DNA of 64,000 nucleotides from Palleronia sp. LCG004 (GTDB taxonomy: Bacteria > Pseudomonadota > Alphaproteobacteria > Rhodobacterales > Rhodobacteraceae): positions 1,116,001 to 1,180,000 of the forward strand of contig NZ_CP136759.1 in assembly GCF_032931615.1 (NCBI RefSeq), written 5' to 3'. This document shows positions 1 through 8,609 of the stretch, in pieces. The position numbers were made by a program, and so were the translations under genes. Within the stretch, counting starts at the first letter, position 1. Each line of letters opens with the position of its first letter. The notes beneath the pieces are model-generated. The model saw only the letters and a program-made list of their open reading frames with translations, did not search any database and was not told the DNA's origin.

Positions 1-79
1 CGAAGCATCGGCGCGCCATTACCAGGAAAACGCAGCACGGTTCATGGCCGGGCTCACCGCACTCGGAGGTCCGCGATGA
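1..79 (+). CDS. C-terminal end of an unidentified gene (partial)
   Basis: An open frame enters from the left edge and stops at the TGA at 77-79, giving about 25 residues rich in Ala, Arg and Gly. The stop overlaps the ATG of the next gene in the ATGA style, and the downstream Shine-Dalgarno (GGAGG at 65-69) lies inside it, so the two genes are probably translationally coupled. Too little is visible to name a family. Confidence 0.5.
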   Translation, partial: EASARHYQENAARFMAGLTALGGPR

Positions 80-1254
80 GCGCCCGGACCCCGGTTCGCC
101 GGACGCCCTGGCCGGAAGGGACGAGCCGCCCGCTCGGCACGCCGCTGCAACCGTCGGTCGTCTACGCAGCGAAATCTCCCGATGCTCTCGACGACATCTA
201 CGAAGGACGCGCCGAGGGGTATTCCTACGCGCGCGAGGCCCATCCCAACGCCGATGTGCTCGCACGCAAGATCGACGCTCTCGAAAATGCTTCCGGCGGA
301 ATCGTCGTCGGCTCTGGCATGGCGGCGGTTACTGCGGCGGTACTCGGTAACCTCGAGGCCGGCGAACATCTCCTCGGTGCGTCGCAGCTCTACGGCCGGT
401 CTCTCAGGATGATGAAGACCGAACTTCCGCGCATGGGCATTGCAACATCCGTCGCCGATCCGACCGATCTCGCGCAAATCGAAGCCGCTCTGCGCCCGGA
501 GACGCGGATGATCCTGATCGAGATCGTCTCGAACCCGACCTTGCGGATCGCCGATCTCGACGGCATTGCGGCGCTCGCCAGGGATCGCGGGATCCTTCTC
601 GCGGTCGATAACACTTTCACAACGCCGAGGGCCGTCCAACCGCTCGATCATGGGGCCGACATCGTCATCCATTCCGTGACGAAGCTGCTGGCTGGCCATT
701 CCGATGCAACGCTCGGCTACGTCGTCGCTCGCGATCCCGAACGCAATGCTGCGATGCTGGGCTTCGCCTCGACGCTCGGTCTGACGGCAAGCCCGTTCGA
801 CTGCTGGCTGGCCGAGCGGGGACTTCATTCTTTCGAGCTGCGCTACGACCGGGCCGAGGACAACGCACGCGCGCTCGCAGAGCATCTCGACGGCCTGCCG
901 GGTGTCGTTCGCGTGATCTATCCGGGACGCGCCGATCACCCCGATCACGACCGGGCCCGTGCATTGCTCGGCGATCGGACCGGCAACATGGTGACGTTCG
1001 AGATCGAAGGCGGACGGCAAGCGGCCAACCGACTGGTCGAGGCCGCCCGCGACATTGCCTTCGCCCCGACGCTCGGCGACATCGGAACGACGCTGAGCCA
1101 TCCCGCCACCTCGTCCCATCGTGCGCTGAGTGCGGAGGAGCGCGCAGCGCTCGGCCTTTCCGAGGGGTCCTTTCGCGTTTCGGTCGGTGTAGAGCCCGCC
1201 GATCTGCTCTGTGAGGAATTCGAGACCGCGATCCGCGCGGCAGCGAACGGATGA
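76..1254 (+). CDS. Cys/Met metabolism PLP-dependent enzyme (cystathionine lyase/synthase family)
   Basis: A 392-residue fold-type I PLP enzyme of the trans-sulfuration family (cystathionine beta-lyase, gamma-lyase, gamma-synthase or O-acylhomoserine sulfhydrylase). The PLP lysine is K203 in the motif SVTKLLAGHSD. The substrate-phosphate region YSYAREAHPN lies near residues 49-58 and the aspartate preceding the pyridine ring near DNTFTTP at 178-184. Length is usual for the family. ATG with GGAGG 7 bases upstream fixes the start. It ends with a 4-base ATGA overlap into phoR, although the two functions are unrelated. Family membership is secure; the exact reaction cannot be told from sequence alone. 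Confidence 0.9.
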   Translation: MSARTPVRRTPWPEGTSRPLGTPLQPSVVYAAKSPDALDDIYEGRAEGYSYAREAHPNADVLARKIDALENASGGIVVGSGMAAVTAAVLGNLEAGEHLLGASQLYGRSLRMMKTELPRMGIATSVADPTDLAQIEAALRPETRMILIEIVSNPTLRIADLDGIAALARDRGILLAVDNTFTTPRAVQPLDHGADIVIHSVTKLLAGHSDATLGYVVARDPERNAAMLGFASTLGLTASPFDCWLAERGLHSFELRYDRAEDNARALAEHLDGLPGVVRVIYPGRADHPDHDRARALLGDRTGNMVTFEIEGGRQAANRLVEAARDIAFAPTLGDIGTTLSHPATSSHRALSAEERAALGLSEGSFRVSVGVEPADLLCEEFETAIRAAANG

Positions 1255-2279
1255 CCGAGAGCGAGCTCGGCGAGCTTCTCGAAGCACTGCCGCTGCCCGC
1301 CCTGCTGATCGGCCCGCGCGAGCGGATCCTCGCGATGAACGCGAACGCCTCGGGGCTGCTCGGGCAGGGACTGGTCGGGCGGCACTACGTCGCGGCACTG
1401 CGTCAGCCGGCCCTCATCGACACGATCGAGGGGGTCGGCCGGGACCGGTTGACGCGAAACGTCGACTACACGAGCCATGACGGCGATCGCGACATGATTT
1501 GGGCCGCGAACGTCGCCGTGGCGGGGGCTGGCATCCTCGTCAGCTTCGAGGACCGCACCCTCGCGGCAGAGGCGGGACAGATGCGGCGTGATTTCGTGGC
1601 GAATGTCAGCCATGAATTGCGCACACCTTTGACAGCTCTGATGGGATATATCGAGACGCTGCAAGGGCCTGCACGGAATGACCAGGTGGCGCGGGATCGG
1701 TTCCTGGCGACAATGGCGGGCGAGGCCAACCGGATGAACCGTCTGGTCCAGGACCTCCTGTCGCTCAGCCGTGTCGAGGCCGCAGCACGCGTGAAGCCCA
1801 CCGAAGAGGTCGATCTGCCATCGCTCATCCAGCAGGTAAAAGCCTTGCTGGGAACGATCTCGGCCGAGCGCGAGACCCGGATCGAGTTCGTCCCGCCTCC
1901 GGATCCGGTGGTCGTGCCCGGCGATAACGATCAGCTTCGTCAGGTCTTCGTCAATCTGCTGGAGAACGCGATCAAGTATGGCGGCGGGACGGTTACGGTC
2001 GATCTCACGGTCGATCCCCATATCCGCGAACTGCGCGGCCCCGGTGTCAGGATCGACATCACCGACAACGGTGCCGGCATCGACCCGCTTCACTTGCCCA
2101 GACTGACGCAGCGGTTCTACCGCGTGGATACGCATCGATCGCGCGAAGTGGGGGGCACCGGGCTCGGGCTCGCAATCGTCAAGCATATCCTGTCGCGCCA
2201 TCGCGGGCGTCTGCGGATCTCGTCCGAGATCGGGCAGGGGAGCTGCTTCTCGGTCCTCCTTCCGACGAAGACCGCGTGA
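1251..2279 (+). CDS. phoR: Phosphate-regulon sensor histidine kinase PhoR
   Basis: A 342-residue histidine kinase. Residues 5-100 form a PAS-like domain. HisKA follows with the phospho-accepting H121 in NVSHELRTPLTAL, and the HATPase domain shows the N box (NLLENAIKYG), DNGAGI and GGTGLGLAIVK. There is no clear transmembrane segment at the N terminus, so it looks cytosolic; many PhoR proteins carry membrane helices, and it may instead sense through contact with PstSCAB-PhoU. It is assigned to PhoR because pstSCAB, phoU and phoB follow directly. It overlaps the upstream PLP-enzyme gene by 4 bases. Confidence 0.9.
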   Translation: MTESELGELLEALPLPALLIGPRERILAMNANASGLLGQGLVGRHYVAALRQPALIDTIEGVGRDRLTRNVDYTSHDGDRDMIWAANVAVAGAGILVSFEDRTLAAEAGQMRRDFVANVSHELRTPLTALMGYIETLQGPARNDQVARDRFLATMAGEANRMNRLVQDLLSLSRVEAAARVKPTEEVDLPSLIQQVKALLGTISAERETRIEFVPPPDPVVVPGDNDQLRQVFVNLLENAIKYGGGTVTVDLTVDPHIRELRGPGVRIDITDNGAGIDPLHLPRLTQRFYRVDTHRSREVGGTGLGLAIVKHILSRHRGRLRISSEIGQGSCFSVLLPTKTA

Positions 2280-2288
2280 CCACGACGA

Positions 2289-2321
2289 TTGTCACAAAAC
2301 CATTACAAACGTGTTACAAAA
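2289..2321 (+). promoter_or_regulatory. Triple Pho-box-like direct repeat upstream of pstS
   Basis: Three 7-base units, TTGTCAC (2289-2295), CCATTAC (2300-2306) and GTGTTAC (2311-2317), repeat every 11 bases, each followed by a 4-base A-rich spacer (AAAA, AAAC, AAAA). This is the geometry of PhoB binding sites: 7-bp direct repeats with 4-bp AT-rich spacers. It lies 10 bases after the phoR stop and 78 bases before pstS. Inference: phospho-PhoB, encoded at the far end of the cluster, activates pstS under phosphate starvation. The second unit is the most degenerate. Confidence 0.8.
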
Positions 2322-2398
2322 GAGATGCGCGGCTGGCGTAACCCGGCGGCGAAGGTCGCGGATCCGACGCGGCCCGGCAAGATAACAGGAGACGCTCC

Positions 2399-3445
2399 AT
2401 GTCCATCTACAAGCTTACCGCCGCAACGGCCGCGATGGCCGTCGCAGCCGTCGGCCCCGCATTTTCGCAGAGCCGCGACAACGTCCAGGTCGCGGGATCC
2501 TCGACCGTTCTTCCCTATGCCTCGATTGTGGCTGAAGCCTTCGGAGAGAATTTCGACTACCCGACACCCGTCGTCGAATCCGGCGGATCCTCGGCAGGGC
2601 TGAGCCGCTTCTGCGAAGGCGTTGGCGAGAACACGATCGACATCGCCAATGCCAGTCGTCCGATGCGCGAGGGCGAAATCGAGACCTGCGCCGCGAACGG
2701 CGTCGAGGAGATTATCGAGGTTCGCATTGGCTATGACGGCATCGTCTTCGCAAGCCAGATCGACGGCCCCGATTTCACCGCCTTCGAACCCGCCGACTGG
2801 TATCAGGCTCTCGCTTCGGAACTGCCGCAGGACGGCGCGATGGCGGCCAATCCGAACGCGAACTGGTCGGACGTGAACGGCGATCTTCCCGAGGTCGAGA
2901 TCACGACCTTCATCCCCGGCACGCGTCACGGCACCCGCGAGGTGTTCGAGGAGCAGGTCATGCTCCAGGGCTGCGAGGATACCGGCGCGATGGACGCGAT
3001 GATCGAGATCGGCATGTCCGAAGACGAGGCCGAAAGCGCCTGCATGCAGGTCCGCGCCGACGGTGCCGCGGTCGATATCGACGGCGACTACACCGAGACG
3101 CTCGCGCGCATCAATTCCAACCCCGACGGTGTCGGCGTGTTCGGTCTGGCGTTCTACGAGAACAATACCGATTCTCTTAAGGTCGCCACGATGGGCGGCG
3201 TCGAGCCGACCGTCGAGACCATCTCGAGCGGCGAATATCCCGTCTCGCGTCCGCTCTACTTCTACATCAAGAAGGCGCATATCGGCGTCATCCCGGGTCT
3301 GAAGGAATTCGCGCAGTTCTTCGTCGCCGACGAGATCGCGGGTTCCGGCGGTCCGCTCGCCGATTACGGCCTGGTCCCCGATCCGGAACTGGAAGCGACG
3401 CAGGAGAAGATCGCCAACGAGACGACGATGAGCGAAGAATCCTGA
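2399..3445 (+). CDS. pstS: Phosphate ABC transporter, periplasmic phosphate-binding protein PstS
   Basis: A 348-residue phosphate-binding protein. Residues 1 to about 24 form a Sec signal peptide (Lys, hydrophobic Ala/Val run, cleavage near PAFS-QS). The mature N terminus carries the phosphate-loop signature VAGSSTVLPYA, followed by ESGGSSAGLSRFCEG and an Arg-rich segment (TRHGTREVFEEQ) typical of the ligand pocket. GGAG lies upstream of the ATG. It is the first gene of pstSCAB behind the Pho box and delivers phosphate to PstC/PstA. The acidic, Cys-containing insert near residues 190-225 resembles alphaproteobacterial PstS. Confidence 0.95.
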   Translation: MSIYKLTAATAAMAVAAVGPAFSQSRDNVQVAGSSTVLPYASIVAEAFGENFDYPTPVVESGGSSAGLSRFCEGVGENTIDIANASRPMREGEIETCAANGVEEIIEVRIGYDGIVFASQIDGPDFTAFEPADWYQALASELPQDGAMAANPNANWSDVNGDLPEVEITTFIPGTRHGTREVFEEQVMLQGCEDTGAMDAMIEIGMSEDEAESACMQVRADGAAVDIDGDYTETLARINSNPDGVGVFGLAFYENNTDSLKVATMGGVEPTVETISSGEYPVSRPLYFYIKKAHIGVIPGLKEFAQFFVADEIAGSGGPLADYGLVPDPELEATQEKIANETTMSEES

Positions 3446-3460
3446 TCTGCTAGACTCCTC

Positions 3461-3493
3461 GCGGCGGGTGGTGCCAGGCGCATCGCCCGCCGC
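3461..3493 (+). terminator. Intercistronic hairpin between pstS and pstC
   Basis: An 8-bp perfect stem (GCGGCGGG at 3461-3468 with CCCGCCGC at 3486-3493) lies in the 89-base gap between pstS and pstC and is followed by a moderately T-rich stretch. Such elements commonly attenuate or stabilise so that the binding protein is made in excess over the permeases. It is not a textbook terminator because no clean T-run follows. Confidence 0.5.
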
Positions 3494-3534
3494 AATCCCT
3501 TTCTTTCGACGTTCAATCCGAGGATTTCCGCACG

Positions 3535-4998
3535 ATGCCCATTCTCTGGCTCATCGGCATCATCGTCGTGCTGGCGCTGGCCGGCTATGCGCTCGGGCGA
3601 CGGCGAGCGCTCTCGAGCGTCGACGGAGATGGTCGTCTGCTTCATTCCCTGCCGAATTACTACGGTCTCAACGTCGCACTGAAAACCGCGGTGCCTGCCC
3701 TGGTGCTTATTGCGATCTGGCTCGTCTTCCAGCCGCTGGTGGTCGAGATGCGGATCGGCTCACTCGTCGAGGAGGCAGCAGTCAGCGACTCGCGCAACGC
3801 CAGCCTCGTCATGTCGGACGTGCGCAGGCTTGCCTACGGGCTTGAAAGCGCGATCGAGCAGGGGGTGCTGTCTGCGCAGGAAGTCTCCGAACTGCAAGTC
3901 GATCCCGGTGCCATCCGGTCAGTGCTCGGCCAGGCGGGGGTCGCGCTCGGTTCGGAAGTTAGCGAACCGGTGCTGCGCGCAGCGCAAGGATACCGCACGA
4001 TGTCGAGCCGCGGTAGGCTGCTCATGTCGATCCTGGGCCTGGCACTGGCCGTTGGAGGCTTTGCCTATGGTATGCGGCAAAGCAACGGGATGTTCCGCGC
4101 GCGAAACATCGTCGAGCAGGGCGTTCACCTGATCCTCGTCTCGGCCGCCTGTATCGCAATCCTCACGACGCTCGGCATCGTTCTGTCGCTGATCTTTAAC
4201 ACGGTCGAATTCTTCCGGATCTATCCGGCATCCGACTTTTTCTTTTCGACCACGTGGCGCCCGTCATTCGGGGGCGACTCGCAGCTCGGGATCCTGCCGC
4301 TGCTCTGGGGCACGCTCTACATCTCATTCATCGCACTGCTTGTCTCGGTGCCGATCGGGCTCTTCGCGGCGGTCTATCTCGCCGAATATGCGAGTAGGCG
4401 TGTCCGTGGCATCGCGAAACCCGCGCTCGAGATCCTCGCCGGCATTCCGACGATCGTCTACGGACTATTCGCTCTCTTGACAGTGGGGCCCATGCTGCTC
4501 GGCGTGTTCGGCAGCGACGGGCTTGGCTGGATGCGTGCGGGAACGGCGGTGATGACCGCGGGACTTGTGATGGGCATCATGCTTATTCCCTTCGTGAGTT
4601 CGCTCAGCGATGACGTCATCAATGCCGTTCCGCAAAGCATGCGCGACGGGTCATACGGGCTCGGCGCCACGAAATCCGAGACGATCAAGCAGGTCGTCCT
4701 GCCCGCCGCGCTTCCCGGGATCGTCGGTGCCGTACTGCTCGCCGCAAGCCGGGCCATCGGCGAGACGATGATCGTCGTGCTCGGGGCAGGGGCCGCGGCA
4801 CGGATCAGCGGTAATCCCTTCGAGGCGATGACGACCGTCACCGCCAAGATCGTGAGCCAGCTGACCGGGGACGCCGACTTTTCCTCGCCCGAGGCGCTGG
4901 TCGCCTTCGCCCTCGGCATGACGCTCTTCGTCGTGACGCTCGGGCTCAACGTCTTCGCGCTCTACATCGTGCGCAGATACCGGGAGCAATATGAATGA
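3535..4998 (+). CDS. pstC: Phosphate ABC transporter permease PstC
   Basis: A 487-residue inner-membrane permease. The N-terminal part (about 1-230) holds three or four hydrophobic segments and a soluble stretch, an extension typical of alphaproteobacterial PstC and absent from the shorter enterobacterial protein. The C-terminal part carries the transporter permease domain with LAEYAS near 283, the coupling-helix region around GLGATKSETIKQVVLPAALPG, and a final membrane helix. The stop overlaps the pstA start by ATGA. It forms the membrane channel with PstA for phosphate supplied by PstS. Confidence 0.93.
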   Translation: MPILWLIGIIVVLALAGYALGRRRALSSVDGDGRLLHSLPNYYGLNVALKTAVPALVLIAIWLVFQPLVVEMRIGSLVEEAAVSDSRNASLVMSDVRRLAYGLESAIEQGVLSAQEVSELQVDPGAIRSVLGQAGVALGSEVSEPVLRAAQGYRTMSSRGRLLMSILGLALAVGGFAYGMRQSNGMFRARNIVEQGVHLILVSAACIAILTTLGIVLSLIFNTVEFFRIYPASDFFFSTTWRPSFGGDSQLGILPLLWGTLYISFIALLVSVPIGLFAAVYLAEYASRRVRGIAKPALEILAGIPTIVYGLFALLTVGPMLLGVFGSDGLGWMRAGTAVMTAGLVMGIMLIPFVSSLSDDVINAVPQSMRDGSYGLGATKSETIKQVVLPAALPGIVGAVLLAASRAIGETMIVVLGAGAAARISGNPFEAMTTVTAKIVSQLTGDADFSSPEALVAFALGMTLFVVTLGLNVFALYIVRRYREQYE

Positions 4999-6347
4999 CC
5001 GACGCGACCCACGGCAGCGGCCGGGCGGCACCGCGCAGGAAATCGATCATCGCGGTCGACGACCGAACCGGCAAGCGCAACGCCGCCGAAAAGCGGTTCC
5101 GCATCTACGGCATCTCCGCAATCGGGATCGGCGTCTTCTTCCTGATCTTTCTGTTGGGATCGATCCTCTGGAACGGCGTGACGGCGTTTCAGCAAACCTT
5201 TATCCAGGTGCCCGTCTATCTGAATGCCGAAACGCTCGACCCCGAGGGCAATCGCGATCCAGCGGAGATGAGCAGCGTTTCGACCTTCGGCTATGCGCCG
5301 ATCCTCGAGACCGCGATGGCCGATCTGGTCGACGCACGAGGGATCGAGACCGACCTCGACGCCGGGGATCTCGACGCGCTCTTTTCGAAATCGGCGGCCG
5401 CTCAGATTAGGAACCAGGTTCTCGCGGATCCGGAACTCATTGGACAAACGGTCGAGTTCAACATCCTCGCGACAAGCCGGGTGGACGGCTATTTCAAGGG
5501 GCGAGTAAGCCGCGACAGCATCGCGCGCGATCGCAACATCGACGCTGCGCATCTCGATATCGTCGATGCGCTGCGCGATAGCGGCGACGTGGTCAAACGG
5601 TTCAACTGGGACTTCGTCTTCGGCAGTGACGCGTCTGAATCACGGCCCGAACAGGCCGGGATCGGTGTCGCGATGATGGGGTCGTTTTTCATGATGCTGG
5701 TGGTTCTCGCCCTCGCCTTGCCGATCGGCGTGGCGGCCTCGATCTATCTCGAGGAATTTGCCCCCAAGAACCGCCTGACCGACATCATCGAGGTCAACAT
5801 CTCGAACCTCGCGGCCGTACCGTCGATCGTGTTCGGTATCCTCGGCCTTGCCATGTTCATCCAATTCATGGAGCTTCCGCAATCGGCTCCGCTCGTGGGT
5901 GGGTTGGTGCTGACGCTGATGACACTTCCCACGATCATCATCGCGACGCGCGCATCGCTGCAATCGGTCCCGCCCAGCATCCGGGATGCAGCTCTCGGCG
6001 TTGGCGCGAGCAAGATGCAGGCCGTCTTTCACCATGTCCTGCCGCTGGCCATGCCGGGCATTCTGACGGGCACGATCATCGGTCTGGCCCAGGCCTTGGG
6101 CGAGACGGCACCGCTGCTGCTGATCGGAATGGTGGGTTATGTCGCGACGAACTATCCCGACGGGATCGCCTCGGGGTTCCTCGATCCGAACTCGGCCATG
6201 CCCGCACAGATCTACGAATGGGCCAAGCGCGCCGATCCGGCCTATTACGAACGTGCCTGGGGCGGGATCATCATCCTGCTGATCTTCCTCTTCGCGATGA
6301 ACGCGATCGCGATCCTCCTGCGTCGCCGATTTGAGCGCCGCTGGTAG
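4995..6347 (+). CDS. pstA: Phosphate ABC transporter permease PstA
   Basis: A 450-residue permease. A membrane helix near residues 35-58 is followed by a periplasmic-type domain of about 150 residues (DUF3333-like extension of alphaproteobacterial PstA). The canonical permease domain with IYLEEFAP and the EAA-type loop ALGVGASKMQAVFHHVLPLAMPG comes after it. It is translationally coupled to pstC (4-base overlap) and followed after 12 bases by pstB, with AAAGG just before that ATG. Partner of PstC in the phosphate channel. Confidence 0.93.
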   Translation: MTDATHGSGRAAPRRKSIIAVDDRTGKRNAAEKRFRIYGISAIGIGVFFLIFLLGSILWNGVTAFQQTFIQVPVYLNAETLDPEGNRDPAEMSSVSTFGYAPILETAMADLVDARGIETDLDAGDLDALFSKSAAAQIRNQVLADPELIGQTVEFNILATSRVDGYFKGRVSRDSIARDRNIDAAHLDIVDALRDSGDVVKRFNWDFVFGSDASESRPEQAGIGVAMMGSFFMMLVVLALALPIGVAASIYLEEFAPKNRLTDIIEVNISNLAAVPSIVFGILGLAMFIQFMELPQSAPLVGGLVLTLMTLPTIIIATRASLQSVPPSIRDAALGVGASKMQAVFHHVLPLAMPGILTGTIIGLAQALGETAPLLLIGMVGYVATNYPDGIASGFLDPNSAMPAQIYEWAKRADPAYYERAWGGIIILLIFLFAMNAIAILLRRRFERRW

Positions 6348-6359
6348 AAAGGTTAAAAG

Positions 6360-7160
6360 ATGTACGACACCCAACTTTCGGAGAAGACCGTGACCAGCGC
6401 CGAGGATATCAAGATCGCGGCAAAGGCCGTGAACGTCTACTACGGGCCGAACCATGCCATCAAGGACGTGACCGTCGGCATCCTCGACAAGACGGTCACA
6501 GCCTTCATCGGACCTTCGGGCTGCGGCAAGTCGACCTTCCTTCGCTGTCTCAATCGCATGAACGATACGATCGATGTCTGCCGTGTCACCGGCGACATTC
6601 GCATCGATGACGAGGACATCTACGACAAGCGCGTCGATCCGGTTCAGCTCCGCGCCAAGGTTGGCATGGTTTTTCAGAAGCCCAACCCGTTTCCGAAATC
6701 GATCTACGACAACGTGGCCTACGGACCCAAAATTCATGGGCTGGCTCGGAACAAGGCGGATCTCGACGATATCGTCGAGCGTGCCCTCCGGCGTGGGGCA
6801 ATCTGGAACGAGGTGAAGGACCGGCTGCACGCACCGGGCACCGGCCTTTCTGGCGGTCAGCAACAGCGGCTCTGCATTGCGCGGGCGGTCGCGACCGAAC
6901 CCGAAGTCCTCCTGATGGACGAACCGTGCTCTGCGCTCGATCCCATCGCGACGGGCCAGGTCGAGGAACTTATCGACGAGCTGCGCCAGGAATATTCGGT
7001 GGTGATCGTCACACACTCGATGCAGCAGGCCGCGCGTGTCAGCCAGAAGACCGCGTTCTTCCACCTCGGCGATCTCGTCGAATACAACGACACCGACGAG
7101 ATCTTCACCAACCCCAAGGACAGCCGGACCGAAAGCTACATCACCGGACGGATCGGGTAG
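6360..7160 (+). CDS. pstB: Phosphate ABC transporter ATP-binding protein PstB
   Basis: A 266-residue ABC ATPase. Walker A is GPSGCGKST (51-59), the Q loop is [10 protein letters not shown], the signature is [14 protein letters not shown], Walker B is [12 protein letters not shown] and the H loop is VTHSM. The [13 protein letters not shown] context after Walker A and the QKPNPFP loop are specific to PstB. It powers the PstC/PstA channel and with PhoU conveys phosphate sufficiency to PhoR. Confidence 0.96.
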   Translation: MYDTQLSEKTVTSAEDIKIAAKAVNVYYGPNHAIKDVTVGILDKTVTAFIGPSGCGKSTFLRCLNRMNDTIDVCRVTGDIRIDDEDIYDKRVDPVQLRAKVGMVFQKPNPFPKSIYDNVAYGPKIHGLARNKADLDDIVERALRRGAIWNEVKDRLHAPGTGLSGGQQQRLCIARAVATEPEVLLMDEPCSALDPIATGQVEELIDELRQEYSVVIVTHSMQQAARVSQKTAFFHLGDLVEYNDTDEIFTNPKDSRTESYITGRIG

Positions 7161-7170
7161 GAGAAAAACA

Positions 7171-7884
7171 GTGAATCAGTCATCCCACATCTCCTCGGCC
7201 TTCGACCGCGATCTTGAGGCTATCCAGGCGCTTCTGCTCAAGATGGGCGGCCTCGTCGAAGAGGCGATCATGGACGCCGCGACCTCGCTCGAGACGCGCG
7301 ACGAAGAGCTCGCGATGAAGGTCCGCGAGCGTGACCAGGCCGTTGACGATCTCGAGGAACGCATCAACGAGGAAGCCGCAAAGCTTGTCGCGCTGCGCGC
7401 ACCGATCGCGTCCGACATGCGCCTTGTTCTGAGCGTCATCAAGATCTCCGCCAATCTCGAACGCGTCGGCGACTACTCCAAGAACTTGGCCAAGCGGACA
7501 TTCGTTCTCAACAAGTTACCGCCACAGGAAGGTGCCTCCCAATCGATCCGCCGCATGGCGCGCGAGGTACAGAGAATGCTGCACGACGTGCTCGACGCCT
7601 ATATCCAGCGCGACGCGGAACTGGCGCTCGAAGTGCGCGACCGGGATGCGGATATCGACCAGATGTACAACGCGCTCTTCCGCGAATTTCTTACATTCAT
7701 GATGGAGGATCCGCGCAACATCACGGCGTGCATGCATCTCCACTTCATCGCGAAGAACATCGAGCGCATGGGGGATCACGTCACGTCGATCGCCGATCAG
7801 ATCGTCTATTCGGTCACCGGTAGTTCGCCCGAGAAGGAGCGGACCAAGCGCGACACGACTTCCGTCCAGCCGTTCGAGGACTGA
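7171..7884 (+). CDS. phoU: Phosphate signalling protein PhoU
   Basis: A 237-residue all-helical protein with two PhoU repeats (about 20-105 and 125-210), each containing an acidic ExxxD metal-binding helix (for example VRERDQAVDDLEERINEE). I chose the GTG at 7171, which has GGAG 8 bases upstream and gives the normal family N terminus; the frame is open further upstream but only inside pstB. PhoU links PstB activity to PhoR and represses the Pho regulon when phosphate is ample. It is followed by phoB after 4 bases. Confidence 0.93.
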   Translation: MNQSSHISSAFDRDLEAIQALLLKMGGLVEEAIMDAATSLETRDEELAMKVRERDQAVDDLEERINEEAAKLVALRAPIASDMRLVLSVIKISANLERVGDYSKNLAKRTFVLNKLPPQEGASQSIRRMAREVQRMLHDVLDAYIQRDAELALEVRDRDADIDQMYNALFREFLTFMMEDPRNITACMHLHFIAKNIERMGDHVTSIADQIVYSVTGSSPEKERTKRDTTSVQPFED

Positions 7885-7888
7885 TGCG

Positions 7889-8572
7889 ATGGCACCTCCA
7901 CAAGTCCTGATCGTCGAGGACGAAGTTTCGCAACGCGAAATCCTCGCTTACAACCTCGAGGCCGAGGGATATGCCGTTACACGCGCCGAGACCGGCGACG
8001 AGGCGCTCCAGCTCTTCCGCGAATGCGAACCCGATCTCGTGGTGCTCGACTGGATGCTACCGGGCGTCTCCGGCATCGAGATCTGCCGCCAGCTGAAACG
8101 AACGGGCGAGGGGCAGGGTGTTCCGGTCATCATGCTGTCGGCCCGCACCGAAGAGCATGACCGCGTTCGCGGGCTCGAGACCGGTGCCGATGATTACGTT
8201 ACGAAACCCTATTCGGTCGCCGAGCTCATGGCCCGCATCCGCGCGCATCTCCGTCGCTCGCGGCCGGCGTCCGTGGGACAGACGTTGACCCATGAGGAAA
8301 TCTCGCTCGATCCCGAAAGTCACCGCGTGCGGCGTGCGGATCAGGAGATCAAGCTCGGACCGACGGAGTTCAGGCTTCTCGCGACCTTCATGGAAAAGCC
8401 CGGCCGCGTCTACAGCCGAGAGCAGCTTCTCGATCGGGTTTGGGGGCGCGACATCTATGTCGACAGCCGGACGGTCGATGTCCATGTCGGACGGCTGCGC
8501 AAGGCGCTCGGCGTGCATGGCGGAGCCGATCCGATCCGGACGGTCAGGGGCGCGGGCTACGCGCTCGGTTAA
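7889..8572 (+). CDS. phoB: Phosphate-regulon response regulator PhoB
   Basis: A 227-residue OmpR/PhoB-family regulator. The receiver domain has acidic residues E10-D11, phospho-acceptor D54 (VVLDWMLPG), the SAR switch and K in VTKPYS. The C-terminal winged helix carries LGPTEFRLLATFMEKPGRVYSREQLL and SRTVDVHVGRLRKAL. It is separated from its kinase phoR by the whole transporter, a common alphaproteobacterial arrangement. It would bind the repeat at 2289-2321. Confidence 0.95.
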   Translation: MAPPQVLIVEDEVSQREILAYNLEAEGYAVTRAETGDEALQLFRECEPDLVVLDWMLPGVSGIEICRQLKRTGEGQGVPVIMLSARTEEHDRVRGLETGADDYVTKPYSVAELMARIRAHLRRSRPASVGQTLTHEEISLDPESHRVRRADQEIKLGPTEFRLLATFMEKPGRVYSREQLLDRVWGRDIYVDSRTVDVHVGRLRKALGVHGGADPIRTVRGAGYALG

Positions 8573-8609
8573 AGCGGGAACCGGCGGGCACCTTCCGCGT
8601 TTGAGGGCC

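Noticed and set aside
7036..7170. Upstream in-frame extension of phoU into pstB
   Set aside because: It lies wholly within the conserved C-terminal coding part of pstB; the GTG at 7171 has a proper ribosome-binding site.
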